From Hymenolepis diminuta (lineage: Eukaryota; Platyhelminthes; Cestoda; Cyclophyllidea; Hymenolepididae): 64,000 nucleotides of DNA. A program made the translations under genes and the position numbers. This document shows, in pieces, positions 24,336-38,600 of the stretch. The notes under the pieces are model-generated. The model was not told the origin of the DNA. It made no database searches and worked only from the letters and a program-made list of their open reading frames with translations. Each line of letters starts with the position of its first letter. Position 1 is the first letter of the stretch. Location of the stretch: NCBI GenBank assembly GCA_900708905.1, contig CAADRB010000016.1, positions 958,513-1,022,512 on the forward strand, in the 5' to 3' direction.

Positions 24336-27300
24336 AATAAGTATGTGAATTGTTTGGATAATTGTAATAATATGCACAAATTTAAATGTGCCTCTTAATT
24401 CAACATGAAATTGACGCTGCTGATGAGTCTATGTATTATTTTACTTTTCGTTCTTTAATATCTGAATACAAATGTCACGTTGAATAATTCTATTTTACCT
24501 ATTGTTTATTCATTTATCAGTTGGTACAATATATAACCACCCTAATATTAACCAGTGCTAATATAATAATTGAGAGTAGGTGACGATTCCCGCCTCTACA
24601 AGCGTAAAAACCCATCTCACGACATTTACCAAAATCAGAGGGCCGATAGTTTTGATGTATCAGAGAGTTATTTGACGATCGCATTAGAATGAGAGAGGAG
24701 GGAGGAGGGAATGGATATCTGAAATTAGAGAGTTAGTTTACATGCCACAATTGGATGGGAGAGATTGAAATTGTGCAAAAGAATGACGCAGAAATTTAAA
24801 AAATGTTATCTAGTTTATGCATCAAGTGGCTATCTGTTGGACAATCGAGAATGAACTTCAGTTAGTGTCACCCAATATGGCAACTAGATCAAGCAAAGCG
24901 CGTACTACAAGTTCTATAAATAGATTTATCATTGTCAAGATTAATATTTCATTCATTAAATTAACTAAGTTAGAAGGAGTACTCACATCGATTGAACGAG
25001 AAGTCTTATCAGTAGCCCATTAAATTTCTGAAACGCAATCGTTCTTATAAAAAAACATATTCTACCCTTTTAATAATGTGTCATGAAAACTAGATCCCTC
25101 TGTTTTCCTAATTTGAAATGTATATAATGAAAAAATAAATAAATAACACTTGTTTAACTAATAGGTAATGCCGGAGCATTTATCAAATAAGAGTATCAGA
25201 AGTGCAAAGTTATAATACAAAGACTTACTTGATATTCTTGCTGTAAAATTGATGAAATGATAAATACTGATCACTGCAGATGATGCAAGATTCAGCAACT
25301 AACGAAACGCAGAACAGTCGCAAGAGCGAGAGAGAATAAATGCTAACAATTACAGGGAGCGGCTATGTATTTCAACAGTATGATGGCAGCCACACTTCAC
25401 TTCTATTGGTTCAGTCGCTGTGTGATGTCAAGCATGCCCAATTACTTGAACTTAGAAGTGACAACTTAGAGAAAAATCCAGGGTGGCTGATAGCTGTGTT
25501 TCGTTTGCGTATATGCATGTTGCTAGCTATAGGTTAATGATATATAATTTGTACATATTTTATTAAATTCATTGTACTTTTGTCTTAACGGAGGTTAGCG
25601 ATTTTTCGAGTAGTGAAATTATCAAGCATATTCAAAAATCTGTGCTTCAGAAGACCCTAAAATGATTGATTCCATAGTTATTGTTATCATAAAAGCGTCT
25701 AAAACCGTCATCACGAATAGAAGAAAAACAAGGAAATAAAATGATCAAATTCATTTAAGATATCTATGTCATAAATGTGAACTTATTTTGATCGTCGGAA
25801 TGTATCTAACCACTTGTAGATGCAGGATGGTTTGACAAGGGTTGAAACGTGGTTGGAGGTCGAACAGGAATATATATTTAAGTCAAATCATGACTGCTTT
25901 AATTCTGAAAGCATTGGAACGTCAACTTTTCATAAGAAATATGGTTCAGTTTATAATGTTGGTGTGTTTCTAAATTCAATTTTATAATTTCTGAATGACT
26001 TCACGCCTGCCATATTCAGAGCTTATTGGTTAGTTTAATTAGTTGAATGGTTTGTGTCAGGCCATCTCGATTAATTTGCATCTCCTTACATTCAAGGCGA
26101 AGTAGATGAGACAAGTAAAGATTGTCCCAAGAATTTTACCTATAAACACCCTCATTCTCACCTCATATTATTGACGTCAAAACTTTCTACTTTTCGATTT
26201 CCTCTAAAAAGAGACATTTTAAAGATAAGAAAGTCTATCAGTTGGTAGATCATCTCTGAGTTTGCAGTGGTCAATCCGCCGGCGCCTCCCCAACTCAGAT
26301 TTCGGTAACTTAAATGGCATTGTACCAAAGGTTCACGTAAACGAATTTCCCTTTTAATTAATTTTGATATTTATGAATATGAGGAATTCTTTATTTTTGT
26401 GGATTCACAATCCAAAAGCCATAATTTTTCCGTAAATATACTATTATTCGTGTGCTCAGGTTTTTTTCAATTTCCAGTTATATATGTTCCGTTTTTTTAA
26501 AACCGGAGCTCACGGAGTTATATTAATTTAAAATCTACATCAATCTCTTCCATGCTAAAACTGTAAACTGCCGAATATAACGTAGGATCATTTCGCCCCA
26601 TCAACCACTGGAGGAAAAGGCGAATTGAAGTGGCGAGACCAACCATCACACTTAAAAACCAGCCAATAAGAACTGAACACGTGGAAAGGTATTTGCTGCA
26701 ATCCAAAGGAATCATTGAACTTGAATTTTGAAAAATGAGCTACCCATTCAGCAACTATTGTACAACTCGATTTCAGAAATCAAATGAAGCAAAACTCTTT
26801 GAGACCTTGACGTTACTCTCAGTATCTCTTTGATCCCCTCTCTTTTACCATTTATTGAACTAACCGTTAATCGATTTCAATTACTTTCCATAATTAAAAC
26901 AGAGAATTTCTTTGTTTTTCTGTGGATAATAATAATAAGGGATTTAATATAATGCAAGAATAAGAGGGACCGGGCATTAATTAAATCAAAAATGTAGAAT
27001 TTGGATTTTGTGAGGAAATTTATAAAATCAGACTTGGCAATTTCGCCTTCGTTCGGCAAACCTATTGACATTTAGAGAAAAATCTGAAAGCGATTAAAAT
27101 ACGATTTCACCCTTTGGATTTAGCGAGGAAATCGCAGAACGGTTAATTTTTCTGGAACCAGAGAAGTCAAGGAAAAATTTGATTAGCTCAGCTTCGAAAT
27201 TCACTGTCTTTTGTCTGAAGTGACTTGGTCTACGTTTTGGCTAGTTATAAGGACATGTCTGTCAGCAGCCAATTATCATACAAATCGATTGGATGTGAGT

Positions 27301-27439
27301 GGTTACTCATAAGGGAGATATTTCGTAACAGTAATAATTCCCAAGCCCACTTAGGAAACCGCTTATCTTGGGCTAAGGGTGACATCAAGGAGCCTCCTTG
27401 CTGCCCTCTCTCTATTAACTAAAACTAACTAGTGCGGCG

Positions 27440-27513
27440 GGCACGGTGGGAATTGAACTCATGACCTCTGACAGGGCAGACGGGCACGGTGACCATTATC
27501 CCATCGACACACT
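27440..27513 (-). repeat. tRNA-derived SINE head (or tRNA pseudogene)
   Basis: On the minus strand an A-box-like TGGGATAATGG (27503-27493) and a B-box-like AGTTCAATTCC (27459-27449) are spaced as in a tRNA. The TGTCAGAGGTCATGAGTTC core recurs at 43805-43830. The arms flanking the B box do not pair, so this is not a functional tRNA gene. Pol III-derived SINE is the better reading. Confidence 0.6.
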
Positions 27514-28214
27514 ATTCATTAACACTAATACATCGTATGGGATTTTTTATTTATTTTACTATTTTCAGTTTACCATCCAATGAATTAAGTTCTCGAACTT
27601 CTCTTTAAGAATAAATAAATGAAAGTGATTCATCATTCTGGACATTCAAGGCAATGAAATAACGATAGAAATAACTAATTCAAGATACTTTCAAATGATC
27701 GTTTTCACTTATCTTATTTTTTCATATTCATAATAAGGAGTTATCATCATGACTTTGATTATCATAACGGCAAACTTCGAAAAGCATATTTTGCATCGTT
27801 TATCAAACTGGATTTAAAGGCATTCGTAAATCTCTGTAGATGACGAAAATCCCTTTACATTAAGCTTTCGTCAGTGGCACATGCTACGAAAATAAGCCTG
27901 CTTGCTAAACCTCAGTAATCCTCTTAGAAGTTCAACTAGTTGCCAACACAACAACTAGCCTCTAACGGAGTCCCCTAGCATAAATTTGTCCCAAAGTTAA
28001 CTAGGCTTTGCCCAAAGTAACAAGAACAAAGAAGGTAAGCTTAGTCATTAAATGGAATCAACGCTACGCTGCAGGGATATTGATCGCTGATTAGCTGGGG
28101 AGGCTCCGCTTGCTCGCTATACGATCGGTTATACACCGGTTATATCCGGAATGTTCTAGCACATGCGAGGTTCCCTTGATCAGCGTTATGAGCCCCACAC
28201 ATGTGACAATTTAG

Positions 28215-28300
28215 AAGTCACAAGATCATTTTCTCATCAGTGTATATTCAATGGTGCGGATGGCCAGCGCGCCGGTTAATTTCGGTCAACAAGAGGAGTT
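28215..28300 (+). repeat. tRNA-like SINE copy
   Basis: GATGGCCAGCGCGCCGGTTA followed by ATTTCGGTCAACAAGAGGAG is the best preserved version of the tail. The head (AGAAGTCACAAGATCATTTT region) is more diverged. Confidence 0.6.
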
Positions 28301-28384
28301 CTAGCAGCCACATTGTGACCTATATGTCTGCTTAATTTAAACTGCCACGCAATCAATCACAAAGGACGCGAAACCTGACAGCCA

Positions 28385-28660
28385 ATCAATGCATACTTTA
28401 CTTGGCCTTTTCGTACAATTCCTCTCCCTTTCCTCTCTCCAATATGCCACTAGGCTATCTCATTTATGGTTCTTCTGACTTGGGTAATTTTGCTGCCTCC
28501 AGTTAGTCGTTAGGACCATTAGAATTTAGGAGAGACTACTCAGTCAAACTTTAAAAGTAGCTTTAATTGCGATTAATACTACTTTATCGGCAAGCACGCC
28601 AACTCCTGGAACAAACCTGCTATTCGAATTGATGAAAATCGAGTTTACTATAAAAACGAC
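28385..28660 (+). repeat. Dispersed repeat family A, third copy
   Basis: TTTAAAAGTAGCTTTAATTG, a following GATTAATAC block and AAACCTGCTATTCG match 24210-24280 in the same order. The upstream pyrimidine-rich stretch with TTCTTCTGACTT also fits. It lies about 85 bp after a SINE-like copy. Confidence 0.45.
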
Positions 28661-29114
28661 ACCAAGTTACCCTCTCTCAACGCAGTCCTAGTGATGTTAA
28701 CACTTCCTTTAGAAAGCTTTCTAAGTTTTTCAGTGCATTTTTCTTTTATCATTTCGGGGAAAACCAAGCGTTCGGGGTTACAAAGCTTACGGGGAAAAAT
28801 AGGATCAAATGTTTGGAAATCTCTATGATAAGCTACATTCGTTAATTATTTACGATTATCTCAGGTAATTTCCGCTATATTAAAATAATTTAGGTCTTAT
28901 CATCCAGCTGATGTCTTTGCAATTAGAAGAGCATTTAATCTGATGTGATAGGTCAATAATTCCAATTAATCAATAGGCGCTGAATGCTATGTACACGAAG
29001 ATGAACCAAAGAAATATAAGAAAAATGCTCGATTTCGAATACGAGGCAGTCTACCGTGTAGCACATTGTAAGAATTAATGAACCAGGTCTTGATTCTGGA
29101 AGCTAAGATTATAA

Positions 29115-29500
29115 CTAACAGCTAACAACAGCAACAACGGTTACAGACCAGAACACCAAGAACTGAGTAGGCCAAAATGTATTGAACAAACTACGATGTG
29201 GATTCAGGCGAGTAAGAGAGAGATGAGGAACAGAGATGAGAGGGAAACATAAGAGCCGGTAAATGGCAGGGGGGGAGTGTGTGTATGCAGGTGGAAATAC
29301 TATAACCATTTGCATGAGTCACTTGGGCAAGGACGCTAGTGAGGCATGAGTGCAGTGCGCTTTTAATGCAACGGAACGGTTGTAGAAAAGGGAAATCGAT
29401 AGACGCGTTTAGACATGACAGGGTTTTTGAGTCATGGGACCATGAAGATATCACTGCGGTTTTGAAGACGAAAAACCGATGTATTGTCATAGAGAATGCA
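29115..29500 (-). repeat. Diverged LTR-related fragment
   Basis: Read on the minus strand it shares CTTTTCTACAACCGT, CATGCCTCACTAGCGTCCTT, a CACACACTC block, GTTCAATACAT and TTCTTGGTGTTC, in order, with the LTR at 58884-58336. It is more diverged and both ends are indistinct. ORFs inside it are shadows of repeat sequence. Confidence 0.6.
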
Positions 29501-32500
29501 AATAAAGAGTAATTTTGGAAATGTATAGAGTCATCGTTTAACCGTGTCTGAGGGGCAAAAAGGCGCTCAATCTGAGTCAAAATATAAAATTTTTAAATTG
29601 AGCATTCAGAAGTTAAGGATCTGATTTCAATTTCCCTGTCACTTAACCAATATAGAGCCGCTTTGAAAAGAAGAGAAATTGTGCTGTTTGTTAAATAGCT
29701 TGCTTTTCTTAAACGAAATATGATTGCAAAAACTGTTAGTAATTTGAGTGGGCATAGAATATTGACTTGGTCAATAATTTGGACTAATAAAAAATATAAA
29801 ATTGAAGAAAATGAATTGAATATTTCAACAAGTAAAATACTTACCAGTCTGATTAATAATAGCTTGTTTGAATACTTTAAAAAACGCAATAACCGTTGTT
29901 TGAATACCAGTTTCCGATGTCTTCCATGAGAAATTAGTCGTGATCTGATAAATTATTATTGTCTATTATGGTTTCTTCTTATGACTAAGTTTGAATGCAA
30001 GTCATGAACTTAGTTCAAGAGCCTGGAAGGTCTTTCGATGAGAAATTTATTATTAAACGAGCTCTATTTACGTAACTGTAGCTTTTAAAAATATATACCG
30101 CAAGCTCACTAAAATTCGATAAGTAAACGTGTTGCATTCGAATCGCTGCTACATTAACGTTTTACGATCAATCTTCTTTGACTTTTACCCAAACTCAGTA
30201 AGTTTTCTGTAAGTCAATTAATTCAAATAGTTTCCGACCTTCACCTCTGTTATGTCCTTGTAAAATAGACTGACAGATAAATGTTATCTTAAAAAGTTCA
30301 TATAAACTCTTCATACATTTTATATCATTTGCATTAATGAAAAGTTTGAATTGTAAACAGTAAATTAGTTTCGGCAATTTCAAATAAAATCTGGAAAGAG
30401 CCTTTTCTCAGAGCTTTGGACGACAGTTCGGATAGCGGGCAAACAAAATGGAGAACATAAAGTAAGAGTCTTTTAATGAATTTTTGGTGTTTTACATCCA
30501 TTTTGACAAACAAATTAGAAAATGAACAATAATTGCGTAATAAGTGATTGGAAAGTTTGTTGGCTGAATAATTAATAACAATTAAAGCTCGAAGTTTGGT
30601 GGATTCATGAACAGATCACCATAATCTTTTTAATCATCTCTGAGTAATAAATGTTAAAAAAATTTCTCAAAATCAACTTTCACGAGAAAAGAACTTCTAA
30701 TTATTCACCTTCGACAATCTCTTAAACATCGGTTTTCTCCAAGTTTATTTAAATTTATCAAGGCATCTTAATCCCGTGTCACTATAAATCATATTTCATG
30801 CGCACTTATACTTATGAGAACTTAGGTAAGAGTCTAATATGTGGTTACTTATGTACTCATCTTAGTTTAAAATGTCGAATTATATGCATATCTTATTGGA
30901 CTTATTTAAAAAAAGAAGAGTTTTTCATGCTAGACTAAGTAAATAAGACTCACAAAACTATGACGGCGTTCTATTCCTTAGCCGAGAAGTTAACGCCTGA
31001 CAAGTAGGTGACTTAAATAAGCAACCTATTAAAAATGAATAACCTATGAAGACTTGTGCCAATAAGAGCAGAGCATGCGGCATGTTATTGGAGTATTTCA
31101 ACAAATTTTAAAATAGTAAATTAATATATTGCAGAAAATATTCATTCAAATTCTAATTCTTTAAATTTATTTGTTAGGTATTTTGACCAATATTTGTTCA
31201 GTTGTTCTTTTTATCTCTTCCTGTATGTGCTTAGACATTCATTTTATTGGCTATAACCTGTTGACTTTTTTCCTTTAGAACGTATATACAACCCTAAAGT
31301 GAATTTAACAACTGTGTACAAAATATCACTCTTACTATTTCTATTACCGAAAAGATTCGGCTCTCCATCCTACTTACCATTTCGATTCACTGGCAAGTGA
31401 AAAATGGACCGTTTATTAATAAATCAGACGGTGCTTTTACTCTTCAATAATAATCAGTTCTTTTGTTTGACCAAACCTGGTCAAATTTTATCATGCTAAA
31501 GTTGATTCAAGAAATACGAAATATTTGAAAAAATATATGACACATATTTTGATGCAACTCTCCCCTACAAGTTTCGCCTTTTGAAAATTTCCCAACTCGA
31601 ATAATTTCAAAATTCCACCGAATTTTCATGATCCTAACTCCAACAGTAAATACCCTTCACTTTTTAGCCTTGACAAATCACTGGTTTTTCTTATAGCTAA
31701 ATACCAAACATCAAAGTTATAAAATCAATTTTTTCATATTTTAATCATATTCTCCATGATATGGATATCATGGAGAAGGCGTGTTTCAGTTGGAGGAAAG
31801 AATCAAAATTCGATTATTTTTCCAGATTAATTTGTTTGGAACCTTTATTGTAGCACCAGTTTGTCATATTTCTTCATATCTCAAGTGTTACTTCGGTTCC
31901 TGATTACCTACCGTAATAAAACCCACGGATAATGGGTTATCAATGTCAGCGGCCAATAATTGTGAACTTCATTGTAACCTGTGCATATCATGTTGATAAC
32001 TTCGAGCTAATATTCACGTAATTTTTAATCCTATTTGCGAATAATAAATTGTTTCCCTAGAGCTTAATAAACATGAAGATAGGATATGCGACTCTGCCTA
32101 ACCTTATGAATTTGTGCATTTCAAGATGTACGTTCGCAGTCATCAAACAAGAGATGTAGTTTATGAAACACACCGATAATCATGACGGACACAAATATCC
32201 AAGCTAGGAAAGTCTAAGGAACAAAGAAACATCGGTCAAAATCCAAAATGCATCACTTACGTCAAAAATCCCCCCTCCCCTCCAATGAAAGTTATATTTG
32301 CAACTATTCAACTCCTACCTATAATACGACCATCATCGATCATTTTCTGATTCAATAAACCCCCACCAACAAAACGGCCCTTTCGTCGTACCTGTTATTA
32401 TTTACGAATATTTACTCAAAAATCCAGCTCGGATAAATTTACGCAAATGCAAATGCAAATATATGTGTGGAAGCCAATGTCAAATGCTGTATAAAAGGCA

Positions 32501-32628
32501 AAGGCAGTGAGGGGAAGATACGCCTAAAAAAAACCAATCGGAGCGGTCAACACATCATCATTACTAAGTGGAATAGGTCAGGTCAAGAGGATGGGAGATG
32601 AAATGATCAAAGTAGAAGGGAACTATTA

Positions 32629-35600
32629 CTACTGAGAGGGTGAGCGTTTGAATCTAGTGGCGAATTTGGCAGAAACGGGCTCAGTGCAGGTCAGATTCGC
32701 GTCGTATTGGGCCAACCGAGTGAAGTGTTCGGGCATCCAACGATGAAGAACTTGTACACCACGGTTGAATTCTTTTACCCATGAATCCACCTCGGACTCA
32801 GAATCCGCGCACATTAGGTGACTGTAAGGACACAAAAAATAGTACTTATAAGGATGATATTGTCAAGGTCATTGTTATTATGGAAAAAGCAAGTGCATGC
32901 AACGTAAATTCCAACTATCAAAAGGTCCGCTCTAAATGAAACACCTGAAAATGGAAACTATTCAGTTAAATATCACCATAATGACGACTGCTTAATGAAC
33001 AGACAATGGACAGCCTAGCTAACCTGTTGATAAGCGTACAGTGGTTGCCTAATTCTCAAATTAATTATTTTTTACCTGATGAATTGTTCCCCTTTGTAAT
33101 AGTGGAGTAGCCGAGATAGTAACGAACTCTTCCATGCCTATTCACCTTAGTCGATCGATGTTGGCGACTTTCCCATAGCAACCATAGCCAAGTCTCAATT
33201 TAAATCTGCTTTTCGCTTCAAGGTTTGCAGTGAAGATAGTAGCCGTAAAGTTTAACCCGCTGAGCGGCTAGGGGTAAAAGTCAGATACCTAGCTGCTAGT
33301 CATCCTTCTAAAAACATACGAAAGGCGCAGATATTGATTGAAAGCCTAATATTATCGACTGAATAGGAGGCATTTTGCTTGATGATGAGTTCGAATATTT
33401 CCATTCCCTGTTTACTTATAATCTTTGCCTTTGTAAATGATCAAAGTGGCCAGACTCCACATTCTCCGTCCACATCAACCATCCAATCCGAACTTTTCCT
33501 CACTAACATTGGACGAGTGACTAACTAAAGAGTGGCCAGTAGTAATGTCGTTCAAATTTCCCTGTAATATGACATAAATGCATGCAATTATCCAGGACAG
33601 AGTTCGTCTCTTTCCTACCTTAGAAACTAGGAACGACTACCACTAAAACAGACTTCTGGGGATTGCAAGCGGAATGAAAATGTAGCACAGTTAGGAACGT
33701 ACCGTTGCTCCATCCAACGGTTATCAGTAGACGCATGAAAGAGAATACTCTTAGTGGCACAACTCTTATTATCCTCCTTGATCAAAGGCACTAAGCTAGG
33801 GCTGATGCTAATCAACGATCGAATGTAAATTGAGTTCGCACGGACGCAGATTTTGCGTGGAGCCTGGACAGCCCACGGGTGAACGATACATCGCATATCA
33901 AGACGTCCAATTGGCTTTCCCCCGGCTTCTTCATCCTCTGGATAACGCCAGTAGACTAACTGGTCCACAGTGAGCTTGCACCAACATCGGGTCCAGACTC
34001 CCATCCCTCCAGATTCGTCGAAAATTGTCTGAAAAATAGCATATACTTCTAAATTCGAGCTGAGAGAATCGTATTTAATTCTTTCGAACGTTCCATAAAC
34101 CAAATTTTAGAACGAATGGCATGCAGTGACCAATTCTATTAAAATTCTGCAAATCAAAATATTCATCTTTATCTCCTAAAGTATTTCATCAGGAATATTC
34201 TTATGTTTATTCTCATTGTAAATGCTTGAAGGATGAACCCCTTCTCACCGAAATATTTTCTATATTATCCCTATTCCTCAGCAAACTTAACTATCTTGTC
34301 CTATTATTATGTCTGTAAGTTCTCACCCTTTTCCTGTTACCCACTGCACTCCAAAACAAACACCGTGCGTCCTCAACCGGCCTACTTTTCATCGATCGGA
34401 AAGGACATCGCTTAGTCAGCTTAGTTATCAATCGGTCCTGTCTGCACCGGCCTGTCCTTCCACCACAATCGTACCGACCAATCAAAACACGCATACATAT
34501 CTCTATGCATGTCCTCACTCAAAGCGTCGATAAAAAAAGACCCATGCTCCCGGACACACACACACACAAAGGACACTAACTGTTCAATAAACGCCATGCC
34601 CNNNNNNNNNNNNNNNNNNNNNNNNNNNNNNNNNNNNNNNNNNNNNNNNNNNNNNNNNNNNNNNNNNNNNNNNNNNNNNNNNNNNNNNNNNNNNNNNNNN
34701 NNNNNNNNNNNNNNNNNNNNNNNNNNNNNNNNNNNNNNNNNNNNNNNNNNNNNNNNNNNNNNNNNNNNNNNNNNNNNNNNNNNNNNNNNNNNNNNNNNNN
34801 NNNNNNNNNNNNNNNNNNNNNNNNNNNNNNNNNNNNNNNNNNNNNNNNNNNNNNNNNNNNNNNNNNNNNNNNNNNNNNNNNNNNNNNNNNNNNNNNNNNN
34901 NNNNNNNNNNNNNNNNNNNNNNNNNNNNNNNNNNNNNNNNNNNNNNNNNNNNNNNNNNNNNNNNNNNNNNNNNNNNNNNNNNNNNNNNNNNNNNNNNNNN
35001 NNNNNNNNNNNNNNNNNNNNNNNNNNNNNNNNNNNNNNNNNNNNNNNNNNNNNNNNNNNNNNNNNNNNNNNNNNNNNNNNNNNNATCTTGTCTAACACAA
35101 TCCTTGGTGTCCTTTTCCTTCATCTGCTGTTAACCCTTAGCCGCTACATGCTAAATACTTTCACTTGTGAGTCAGCCCGACCTTACTATTCGGGAAGACA
35201 TGTGAGACTCCTCTCTCCACCCTCCTCCCTCCATGTCCTCAAGACCTGTGATCAAGTAACTTGAGCTAGGTCAATTGAGTTCAACCTGAATGGTCGACAA
35301 TCTAGAGTCATCTGGCCCAACTAGATTATCTCTAACCTTAAACTCTAATATTTAGACTCACACATAAGGTGCTAAGGAGAAAAATGAACAACTTGATGAA
35401 TTCAGAAATCAAATAACGTGAGAATTGATTTGGTCGAGCTTTTATACTCGACTTCTAACCAACCATACAGCGTTCGATCTACCCCATATTTGACTAGTTT
35501 GTTGCTCCCCACTTTAGACGTCAATCTACAAAACTTTATGTCTTGAGATATTTGAGACCACAATTCGAGAAGAACTAAGTTTTAAAGACAATGTTGAGAC

Positions 35601-38600
35601 AAGTCGACTTGAATATGATTGACTTCTAACTGTTAAGTGTGCCTAGTTGTCCATCTAATCGGTTGTAAGTGACCTGACCTAGATTTGTTCTCTGGAGTTT
35701 GCATATAGTTGTCAATACGTTACAACTACACAGGATGTCAATTTTTTTAAGTCGAAGATTTGCATTCTGGCAAAAAAAGGACAGTCTACTGAAAGTAGCA
35801 TCCATTATCTGATTTAGAAGATCAGAATCACTTACCAAGAAACCTCGTTTCAGAACCGAAGACTGAAGTCTCACCGCGACATCACACATTCCAGCACGTC
35901 CAGTAAGTGGAGTCGACCTAGGTAGACCAAGTAGTATCAGGGGCATTTCTACACCGGACAAAACTTCGGCCACGGGGACAGTTGAAAATAGATCCCTCAC
36001 AGGTGGGTACCTGCCATACAAAAGATCATCGGTGTGGTGAATTTGAACTGAGGAGAGGAGGGTGAAGGCGGCCGATAAATCAGTGGGAGCGCCAGAGAAC
36101 CGATGCTTTTGTTTGCGCGACTTGGAAGAAAGGAGATTGCGAATTCCTAAGCACTTTTTCGCCGAAGAGGCGATTGGAGAGATGCCGAGGGCGGAAGCCC
36201 GAACTGATTTTGAAAGGGGGGTACTAAGGAGACCGCAACCGCTAAGTGAGGTGCTACTGTTGCTGTCTGAACCCGTCTGGAGGCAGTAGATTTCAATGTT
36301 GATTGCGAAATCTGGACGTAAGGGCACGATCTGAAAATGGATTTAAAGTGATAATGCTTAGGCGGAAATATTCCAACTTATTGCAATGCCACTCTATACA
36401 TTTAGATCTAATCTATTACAAACAAAATATCACAATAGAATTATTGTTGATAGAAAAAGAAACGGTTAGGATTTAGTTGACCAAGGTGTTAGGCTGACAA
36501 AACCCACAGTTAAATTGTAATACTGACTGCAAATCTTTGCTGTGGCAAATTACTATAAGAACGTATTTACAACTTCATTTTCCCCAATATTAAATATGTA
36601 CTTAGTGCGTTGACTCATAGGTCTGCATTCGGATTCATTTCCAGTTATGAAGTATACACAGCCCCACTTAGCTCATGGTTCAATTAGCCCTAAGATCATT
36701 AGTTCTCTAAGAAGATTCCTAGCCTCACTTGGTCTGGCTCCTTAAGTCGCTTTACGACATTAGTACCACTTTAAATGCCTCAGAACGCGTGGCGAAGTCA
36801 TAGATCACGAGTTCGATACCCATCAACGCGCATTCATTGAGCTGAATGGCCAGTCGCATTGGTTAAATTTGACTAATAAAGAGAATTCATTGACGCAATC
36901 ATTATTTTTTATTTAACTTTTCTGCAACTATTAAAATGGAAAAGGCATTACCACTATCGATGCCCCAATCGAAACAGATTATCTCAAGCCAACATCTTAA
37001 GGACAAAGAGAGAACAATTACAACTCCAGTTTCAATAAAACATTCATTTTTATAGATCGAAATTTCCTATTTGTACACTTCTTAACCTTCAGTCCATATA
37101 ATATTGAAAGCCACGTCTTACAAAAAGACTTACCTTTTTTCCGGAAATTAACCGCCCATATTAACTATTAGAATGACTGTTTTCTTCACCGTAGTTTGGG
37201 AACAAAAATCATTAGCTTTTTTCCAAAAGTGGCGTAACCATTGCAAACACGTTTTATACGATAATCAGTATCCGAAACCTAACCAAAGATAACCTTAATA
37301 ACATTTTATTGAAAGCTAATTAAAATAGGCAAACCTCTAAATGACGTTTTGGGAAACGACTTCCATCGAAGCTATTCGGGGTGGATGAATGGCTTAACTT
37401 TACAAAACAGCCGCTTCACCAATTACAAACATTCAAAATTGAGCAATGTTTCACAGTTTATTATTTCGTTTTCAGAATCCTCAAGTTAGACATTATTGTT
37501 TATTCGTTTCCGCCTTCTCATACTCAGCCCCACTTGAGAAACAGTTGGTAAATTCAATGTTTATTAAATACTAAGTTCCTCTCATTTCACATTGCAATGT
37601 AGAGACTGAGTATCGATAGAAAACTAGACTAAGGGTCAACTTCTGGACGACTTTAGGAAAATAACTAATTTACAGCAAAATTAGAACGACTGAATCACTT
37701 ACATCAATAGAGGCAGGCAAATCGACATATGCTGCTGGGGAGGCACATCCAGTGGACAAATCAGCTAGACGCATCAGGGTCACCACTTGAGTATGGTACA
37801 TACGACCCTCACCCACGCATCTACAAAGGGAAAAGAAAAACGTGTCAAAACAATCAGTAATAAGAGATGCCTAAGATCACTTAAACTCGAATAACTCCAA
37901 ACCCAATTAATAAAGCGCTTACCAGCGCCCATCTTGAATAGAGAAGCCGCATCATAGACCTACAATGACATTTACCAAATTCTTCTTCCCTTCATCACAA
38001 ATACTCCAACTTGACCAGACAGCAAAGAACATGGACATGACTACACACCATCTGTAGGACTGGAAGAACTTAATCCTCACTTGTAATCTCAAGTGATTTA
38101 TTTAAAATTGGAACGATTAAGTCATTTATGACTCTTGCGCAATCGTTGCTTGATCTCCCTCTTCGACACCCAGTTAAGAATCCACTGAGTTATAAAAAGC
38201 TGCGGTAACTGCTCAAAATGAGCATTGCTTATCTGAACTATATGTACCCTTTGTAAACAATCATCACCTGCTGCATCCTCGCTCACACACAGTCCATTTC
38301 CCTCTCCAGTTTTCTAGCACCTTTACCAATAAACTCTGGTCATCACTGTCTTGCTTTCTCTCCACCTTGTTGTGCGGTAAAGACAGCAAATTAGAAGAGT
38401 GACAGCTCAGCTTAGCTCTTTAGCCGCTGAGAAAAACAGCTATCAGCACTTCCTTTGGTGAGAAAATCAAATTCGCCCTCACTATTTTCCAGATGTAAAC
38501 AGTGCGACTGGCCATTCTACTCATCGGGTTTGCAGAAAGACATTGTAACTGTAACCTCTGACTATTCAGAAGAGCACGTAGGTCGTTGCTCCACCAGCGC

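Larger units (their letters stand above)
21349..32628. other. Intergenic region between the TRPM start and the anillin stop
   Basis: No gene recognised over 11 kb. It contains family A repeats (23990-24335, 28385-28660), SINE-like copies (23336, 27440, 28215) and an LTR-related fragment (29115-29500). An unexplained minus-strand pair of open segments lies at 23190-22723. The TRPM promoter should lie at the left end, but I saw no clear promoter motif. Confidence 0.6.

Noticed and set aside
27440..27513. Functional tRNA gene
   Set aside because: Boxes are present, but the T arm does not pair and the acceptor stem is not evident.
29191..29580. 129-codon minus ORF
   Set aside because: Lies mostly within the LTR-related fragment and has no protein features.
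34421..35264. Long ORFs of 179-251 codons
   Set aside because: They are mostly unknown residues created by the N run.
36062..36289. 75-codon plus-strand ORF
   Set aside because: Antisense to anillin exon 36330-35836, which encodes conserved anillin-homology sequence.
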